DNA of 64,000 bases from Paludibacteraceae bacterium (lineage in GTDB: Bacteria > Bacteroidota > Bacteroidia > Bacteroidales > Paludibacteraceae). The translations under genes and the position numbers were made by a program. The notes below the pieces were generated by a model. That model was given only the letters and a program-made list of their open reading frames with translations, made no database searches and was not told the DNA's origin. The DNA is taken from contig JAILLP010000011.1 in assembly GCA_024693065.1 (NCBI GenBank), forward strand, positions 62,001-126,000. The letters are read 5' to 3'. Position 1 is the stretch's first letter, and every line of letters begins with the position of its first letter. Below are positions 59,279 through 64,000 of the stretch, piece by piece.

Positions 59279-59281
59279 GTG

Positions 59282-60487
59282 ATGCGTATCCTTTTTATGA
59301 CCGATAAAGATTGTGCGCCCCAAAATGGAGGCATTGAAAGAGTTGTCTCGGCTTTGTCTAACGGCTTTTCTCGGGAGGGAGTGACTTGTTTTTTGTTGTT
59401 TGCAGGTGAACCTCTCATCTCGGGGAAGGGTTCGTTTGAGGAGAAATATCAGTTGGACCGGAATAATGCATATAGTCAGATTCGATCAGTGGTTGAGCAG
59501 GAAAACATCGATGTGCTTTTTAGTCATTTTATGACGAAATCTAATCGTAGTGTGGTCTTGCCTGCGATTAATCGAATCAAGAAGGATTCTCCAAATATTA
59601 AGCATGTTGCTTTGTACCATAGTCAACCAGGCGTGGAGTTGGTGCGGATACCACTTCCTGTTTTTAGCCGTCGTATAATTCATGGTGTACAGATTAAGGC
59701 TAATCTGATTACGTTGGCTAAGCAGTTATTGTTACGTCTCGTTGGGAAGAATGTGTTTAAAAGATTTATTGCTCGAAAATGCCAGATATTGTATGATAGT
59801 GCGGATAAGTTGGTGCTGTTGAATGAGAAATATATTTCTGTGTTTAACAGCTTGGTTGACGGTAGGTGTATGGACAAATATTGTGCGATTGGGAATCCGT
59901 TGCCATTTGATGACGTAACTAGGGTGGACCTTGAAAAGAAGGATAAGGTGTTGCTTGTGGTTTCTCGTATGGAGGAGGAAACGAAGAAATTGTCTAAGGT
60001 TCTGAACTTTTGGAAGGAAGTGGAGCCTCTCTGCATGGACTGGAACCTTGAAATCGTTGGCGATGGACCTGATAAAGTCGTATATGAGTCCATGTCAAGG
60101 TCCATGGGTCTTCGCAGAGTGTCTTTTTGTGGGAAACAGAATCCTCGCCCATATTATGAACGATCTTCTCTTTTTTTAATGACCTCTGATACGGAAGGAT
60201 GGCCTATGGCTTTGTTGGAGACAATGCAATTTGGTTGTGTTCCGATTGTTTTTAATACGTTTTATTCCGCATCCTTGATTGTTGACGATGCTGTCGATGG
60301 TTTGTTGATTCCGCCTGAGGACAATAAGACGTATATGGATAGTATGGTACATTTGATGAAAGATGAAGCTAGGAGAAAGGGAATGGCCTTGTCTGCGATG
60401 CGGAATTGTCAAAGGTTCTCGCAAGAGAGAATCGTGGGGGAATGGATGGATTTATTTAATGACTTGATTAGAAATGAAAACGCCTAA
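59282..60487 (+). CDS. Glycosyltransferase family 4
   Basis: 401 residues from ATG at 59282 (an in-frame GTG one codon earlier is possible). Two Rossmann domains of GT-B fold: N-terminal MRILFMTDKDCAPQNGGIERVVSAL, C-terminal MTSDTEGWPMALLETMQFGCVPIVF, the signature of retaining GT4 enzymes. It transfers a sugar from an activated donor to a growing glycan in the cytoplasm. Specificity is not evident. It starts 3 nt after the LicD gene and overlaps the GT2 gene by 14 nt. Confidence 0.9.
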   Translation: MRILFMTDKDCAPQNGGIERVVSALSNGFSREGVTCFLLFAGEPLISGKGSFEEKYQLDRNNAYSQIRSVVEQENIDVLFSHFMTKSNRSVVLPAINRIKKDSPNIKHVALYHSQPGVELVRIPLPVFSRRIIHGVQIKANLITLAKQLLLRLVGKNVFKRFIARKCQILYDSADKLVLLNEKYISVFNSLVDGRCMDKYCAIGNPLPFDDVTRVDLEKKDKVLLVVSRMEEETKKLSKVLNFWKEVEPLCMDWNLEIVGDGPDKVVYESMSRSMGLRRVSFCGKQNPRPYYERSSLFLMTSDTEGWPMALLETMQFGCVPIVFNTFYSASLIVDDAVDGLLIPPEDNKTYMDSMVHLMKDEARRKGMALSAMRNCQRFSQERIVGEWMDLFNDLIRNENA

Positions 60488-61493
60488 GGTTTCGGTAATA
60501 TTGCCAGTTTACGGTGTTTCCCAATATGTTGAGAAATGTGTCGGTAGTTTATTGTCTCAGACATTGGATGAGATGGAGTTCATTTTCGTAGATGATCATG
60601 GTCCGGATGATAGTATTGAAAAGGTGAAAAATACTATAAAAGGGCATGCGAGAGAGTCTCAGTTTAAGTTTATTAAACCTGAACACAATTTAGGTGCTGG
60701 TATGGCTCGTAATTTTGCTTTCCAATATGTCGAGGGAGAGTATGTCGCTTTCGTTGATAGTGACGATACCATTGAACCAACCATGTTCGAGGAATTGTAT
60801 AATGAGGCTGCCAAGTATGGTAAAACCGATTTGTGTTACTGTCATGCTTTTAAGGATTATGTGGATGGGAAAACCACGGAGATACTGAGAAATCCAATTG
60901 TTGACAACGGGCCTTTCACCCCACAAAACAGAAGCTATTTCTTGCGGAATTACGTTTCCTTGTTTTGGTCGTTCATTTATAAAAAGGATCTGTTAGAGAA
61001 GTATCACATTTTTTATCCCGAGGAGCGATCTGCAGATGATAGTTACTTTGTCTCGTGTTGTTTGATGACTGCAGACAGTATCGCTCATGTGGATAAACCT
61101 TTTTATCATTACCTGATTCGCCCGGGTTCTATTTGCACTACAAAGGTGAGCGATAAGTATAAAAAAAGATTGGCTACATTCGCCAAGTTGATGAGATTCT
61201 CCAAAGAGAGCGGAGTGTATGATACGTATAAGGCGGAAGTGGATTATGTATACATGAAGAAGGGATATGTTTCTTCTGTGCTTAACTTCTTGTACAATTC
61301 TTCCTCCCCGATGGCCCCTGTATTGAGGGAAATTGACATGGAACTGGAATCCCAAATTCCGGATTACACTGATAATGTGTATTTTAAGAGCGATTTTAAA
61401 TTAAGGTGTCTGACTTTCCTGTTCAAGAATTGTCCTTGGCTGACTACCCAGGTAATGGCTCGAATTGTTAGGAGGATGAATTTGGTTGTGTAG
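60474..61493 (+). CDS. Glycosyltransferase family 2
   Basis: 339 residues. GT-A fold: VSVILPVYGVSQYVEKCVGSLLSQT, FIFVDDHGPDDS, GAGMARNFAF, VDSDDTIEP (metal-binding DxD), then RSADDSYFVSC. The C-terminal 110 residues are helical and specific to the subfamily. It probably adds another sugar to the same surface glycan. It overlaps the GT4 gene by 14 nt. No terminator is obvious before the YfhO-type gene, which starts 112 nt later. Confidence 0.9.
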   Translation: MKTPKVSVILPVYGVSQYVEKCVGSLLSQTLDEMEFIFVDDHGPDDSIEKVKNTIKGHARESQFKFIKPEHNLGAGMARNFAFQYVEGEYVAFVDSDDTIEPTMFEELYNEAAKYGKTDLCYCHAFKDYVDGKTTEILRNPIVDNGPFTPQNRSYFLRNYVSLFWSFIYKKDLLEKYHIFYPEERSADDSYFVSCCLMTADSIAHVDKPFYHYLIRPGSICTTKVSDKYKKRLATFAKLMRFSKESGVYDTYKAEVDYVYMKKGYVSSVLNFLYNSSSPMAPVLREIDMELESQIPDYTDNVYFKSDFKLRCLTFLFKNCPWLTTQVMARIVRRMNLVV

Positions 61494-61605
61494 GGTGCAT
61501 CCCTTGCGGGGCGATAGTTGATGAAATGATAAAATGATTTGATAAGATATATTCGTGTGTAAAAGAGATAAAATCCATAATGTTTAATAAGTAAAGAAGA
61601 AAGAA

Positions 61606-64000
61606 ATGGATCAGAAACGTTTTTCGGTGAAAAGTGTGCTGCCGTATGGAGTTGCATTAGTTATTTTTCTCGCACTGACATTGGTGTACGCATCTCCTGT
61701 GCTGATGGGGAAAGTCGTGCAAGCTGGTGATCACGTAAGTTGGCAAGGTATGGTGCATGAGGCGATGATGTCAAAAGATAGTGGAAACCCTACTTGGTGG
61801 ACAGGTTCTATGTTTTCTGGAATGCCTTCTTATCAGATAGGTGGAGGCAGTTACCTCCCTGTGGATTTGACTTTGCCTTTCACGAAGATATCCCGTTTCT
61901 TTTTGGGCAATGAAACACTATTCTATTTGATGGGCTACTTCTTTTGCTTTTTCCTTATGCTTAAGTGTTTCCGTTTGAAAACCAATCTTGCCATCGCTGG
62001 TTCCATCGCGATAACCTTCTCGTCGTATTTTTTTATTATTATTGCGGCGGGACACAATACGAAGGTGGAATCAATCGCATTGCTCGCTCCTGTTGTTGGC
62101 GGATTTTTCCTGATTTTTCGGAAACGTTATCTTTGGGGCGCATTGCTGACGGCTGTCTACGTGATGTTAGGGGTGATGAAGCATCCTCAGATCGCTTACT
62201 ATTATTGTATTATGATTGCGGTTTTAGGATGCGCTGAGTTGTATATCCACATTAAGGAAAAACGATATAAGGACCTGGGATTAGCTTGTTTGGTCTTCTT
62301 GGGCGCTTTTTTAGTGGGTGTAGGAGCTTGGTATCCAAAATACAAAGCGAATATGGAGTATATGTCTGAAACTATGCGTGGCGGGCATTCGGAGTTGGTG
62401 AAGGAAAACGATGAAAAGAACAAGACGGAGGGTCTTGACTTGGATTATGCGACCGCATGGAGTTATGGAGTGGGCGAGACGTTTACCTTATTGGTCCCTG
62501 GATTTATGGGAAATGCGTCTGGCTATGATGTGGGTGTGGACTCTGAAGTCTATAAAAGCCTTGTCGACCATGGTGTTTCTCGCCGTGAAGCAGCTCAATA
62601 TGCTAAGCATATGCCAACTTATTGGGGAGATCAACCGTTTACTGCTGGTCCTGTCTATGTGGGTGCGATTGTGTGCTTCTTGTTTGTCTTGGGCCTCTGC
62701 ATAGTTGAGGGCCCATACAAATGGGCGTTGCTGGCTGCTACGGTGATGTCTATCATGCTCTCTTGGGGCCATAACTTCATGCCTCTTACGGATTTCTTCT
62801 TCAAGTATTTCCCAATGTATAATAAGTTCCGTGCGGTCTCCTCTATATTGGTCGTGGCTGAAGTGACAATGCCTCTTTTGGGTTTCTTGGCTCTGAAGAA
62901 AATAATGGATGGAGAGATGGAAAAGAAAGACCTGCTGAAGAAGATGTGTATTTCAGCGGGCGTGACGGGTGGACTCTGTCTTATTTTCTCTTTGTTGGGT
63001 GGTGCCTTATTTGACTTCTCCTCGGTGAATGATGCGCAAAACTTCAAGAACCTGCCTGATTGGTTGGTCTCTTCGATCATGGATGAGCGTGAGTCTATGT
63101 TGAGGTCGGATGCTTTCCGTTCCTTCTTGTTCATTGCGGCGGCGTTTGCCCTGCTGTGGTTGTATGTGAAGGATAAGCTGAAGGCGAATATCTTCGTGTT
63201 GTTGTTGGGAGTGTTCGTCTTGTTAGACATGTGGCCGATTAATAAACGCTATTTTAACAACGACAATTTTGTTACGGTGAAGGAGGAAAAGAACTATTTT
63301 AAGAAGTTGCCTTGGGAGGAACAATTGCTTTCTTCGGAGACGGATATAAACTATCGTGTCTTGAACTTGACGACAAATACCTTCAACGAATCTCGCACTT
63401 CCTATTATTTCAAGTCGATAGGTGGATATCATGCGGCGAAGTTACGTCGCTATCAGGATTTGATCGAAGAGCATATTTCGAAGTTTAACATGCCTGTGCT
63501 GAATATGTTGAACACAAAATATGTGATTACAAAGGGGCAAGATGGCCAGGCTATTCCCCAACGTAATCCGGATGCGATGGGGAACGCTTGGTTCGTAGAC
63601 TCTATCGTCGTGGCTAACACTCCAAACGAGGAGTCTGATGCCCTTAAAACAATCAATGTGAAGAATACTGCTGTCACTGATGTGAAGTTCTCCGAATTCG
63701 TGAACAGTAATTTGTCTCATGATAGTTCTGCGGTAGTCAAGGAACTGACTTATGCTCCGAACAAGTTGGTGTATGAGTCTCAATCGGAAAAGGATGGTAC
63801 GATTGTATTTTCTGAGGTTTATTATCCATATGGATGGAAGGCCTATATTGATGGTCAGGAAACCCCTCATTTTAGGGTGAACTATCTGTTGAGGGCGTTG
63901 AATGTCCCTTCTGGTAAACATTCCATCGAGTTTATTTTCGATCCAGATAGTATTAAAAATGCTAGACCTATTGCATATATCTGTTTCGCAATATTATATG
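61606..64000 (+). CDS. YfhO-family multi-pass membrane protein (cut by window edge)
   Basis: At least 798 residues are open from ATG at 61606 to the end of the window without a stop. About 12 hydrophobic segments (from MDQKRFSVKSVLPYGVALVIFLAL) with a motif typical of the family near the first extracytoplasmic loop (GDHVSWQGM ... GMPSYQIGG), then a soluble segment (about 560-780) and, at the edge, the start of another membrane segment. YfhO-type proteins, GT-C-like in fold, are implicated in glycosylation of teichoic acids in Gram-positives; here it may modify a glycan on the outer side of the membrane. It is co-directional with the glycosyltransferase genes but separated by 112 nt. Confidence 0.85.
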   Translation, partial: MDQKRFSVKSVLPYGVALVIFLALTLVYASPVLMGKVVQAGDHVSWQGMVHEAMMSKDSGNPTWWTGSMFSGMPSYQIGGGSYLPVDLTLPFTKISRFFLGNETLFYLMGYFFCFFLMLKCFRLKTNLAIAGSIAITFSSYFFIIIAAGHNTKVESIALLAPVVGGFFLIFRKRYLWGALLTAVYVMLGVMKHPQIAYYYCIMIAVLGCAELYIHIKEKRYKDLGLACLVFLGAFLVGVGAWYPKYKANMEYMSETMRGGHSELVKENDEKNKTEGLDLDYATAWSYGVGETFTLLVPGFMGNASGYDVGVDSEVYKSLVDHGVSRREAAQYAKHMPTYWGDQPFTAGPVYVGAIVCFLFVLGLCIVEGPYKWALLAATVMSIMLSWGHNFMPLTDFFFKYFPMYNKFRAVSSILVVAEVTMPLLGFLALKKIMDGEMEKKDLLKKMCISAGVTGGLCLIFSLLGGALFDFSSVNDAQNFKNLPDWLVSSIMDERESMLRSDAFRSFLFIAAAFALLWLYVKDKLKANIFVLLLGVFVLLDMWPINKRYFNNDNFVTVKEEKNYFKKLPWEEQLLSSETDINYRVLNLTTNTFNESRTSYYFKSIGGYHAAKLRRYQDLIEEHISKFNMPVLNMLNTKYVITKGQDGQAIPQRNPDAMGNAWFVDSIVVANTPNEESDALKTINVKNTAVTDVKFSEFVNSNLSHDSSAVVKELTYAPNKLVYESQSEKDGTIVFSEVYYPYGWKAYIDGQETPHFRVNYLLRALNVPSGKHSIEFIFDPDSIKNARPIAYICFAILY

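Overview
The window looks like chromosomal DNA from a fibre-degrading Bacteroidales bacterium (Bacteroidota). Gene starts are preceded by Bacteroidota-type promoters (TTTG, about 19-20 nt, TAnnTTTG) instead of sigma70 promoters. There are lipoproteins with an acidic stretch after the lipobox Cys, a GldJ/GldK-type lipoprotein next to murF, several secreted proteins that appear to end in type IX secretion (T9SS) sorting domains, a DUF3078 outer-membrane protein, a BspA-type LRR protein, a TGS-containing nucleoside kinase, and the cdaA-folP pair. Secreted GH9 and GH10 enzymes suggest a gut or rumen plant-cell-wall degrader. I cannot name the species.

Layout. 1-1.7 kb (minus strand): 5' end of a lolD-like ATPase gene, cdaA and folP. 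1.9-7.4 kb (plus): gldJ-like lipoprotein, terminator, then murF, a small membrane protein, an LTA-synthase-type sulfatase-fold enzyme and a zinc-ribbon protein. 7.3-16.1 kb: nadB (minus), a lipoprotein, nucleoside kinase, a TonB-C-domain protein, dprA (minus), then rbfA, a LolC/E-type permease and trkH. 16.1-18.4 kb: a repeat-bearing intergenic region, a secreted protein of unknown function with a possibly structured leader. 18.4-26.6 kb: a 1418-residue double-activase protein, a lipoprotein, and a yidC-symporter operon on the minus strand. 26.7-31.3 kb: an ABC exporter, an HQLQN-type small protein, an NrtR-like NUDIX regulator, a degenerate NlpC/P60 protein and an unknown membrane protein. 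31.5-37 kb: a MarR-TolC-HlyD-permease-permease efflux operon with no ATPase gene. 37-49 kb: BspA-like protein, beta-propeller protein, GH10 xylanase, DUF3078 protein and GH9 cellulase. 49-55 kb: menA, a surface-type lipoprotein, bipA and pbpC.

55-64 kb is an AT-richer surface-glycan region: a long untranslated stretch behind a consensus promoter; two tandem copies of an asparagine-synthase-like gene (the second fused to a TagD-type cytidylyltransferase, the first with that domain decayed to a remnant); a LicD-type phosphotransferase; GT4 and GT2 glycosyltransferases; and a YfhO-type membrane protein that runs off the window. The best candidate for something undescribed is this fusion protein plus LicD cassette. 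It could plausibly build a CDP-activated, possibly amidated, head group and transfer it to a surface glycan, but its substrate is unknown.

All functional calls rest on motif recognition by eye. No database search was possible. No tRNA, rRNA, CRISPR array or insertion sequence was seen.
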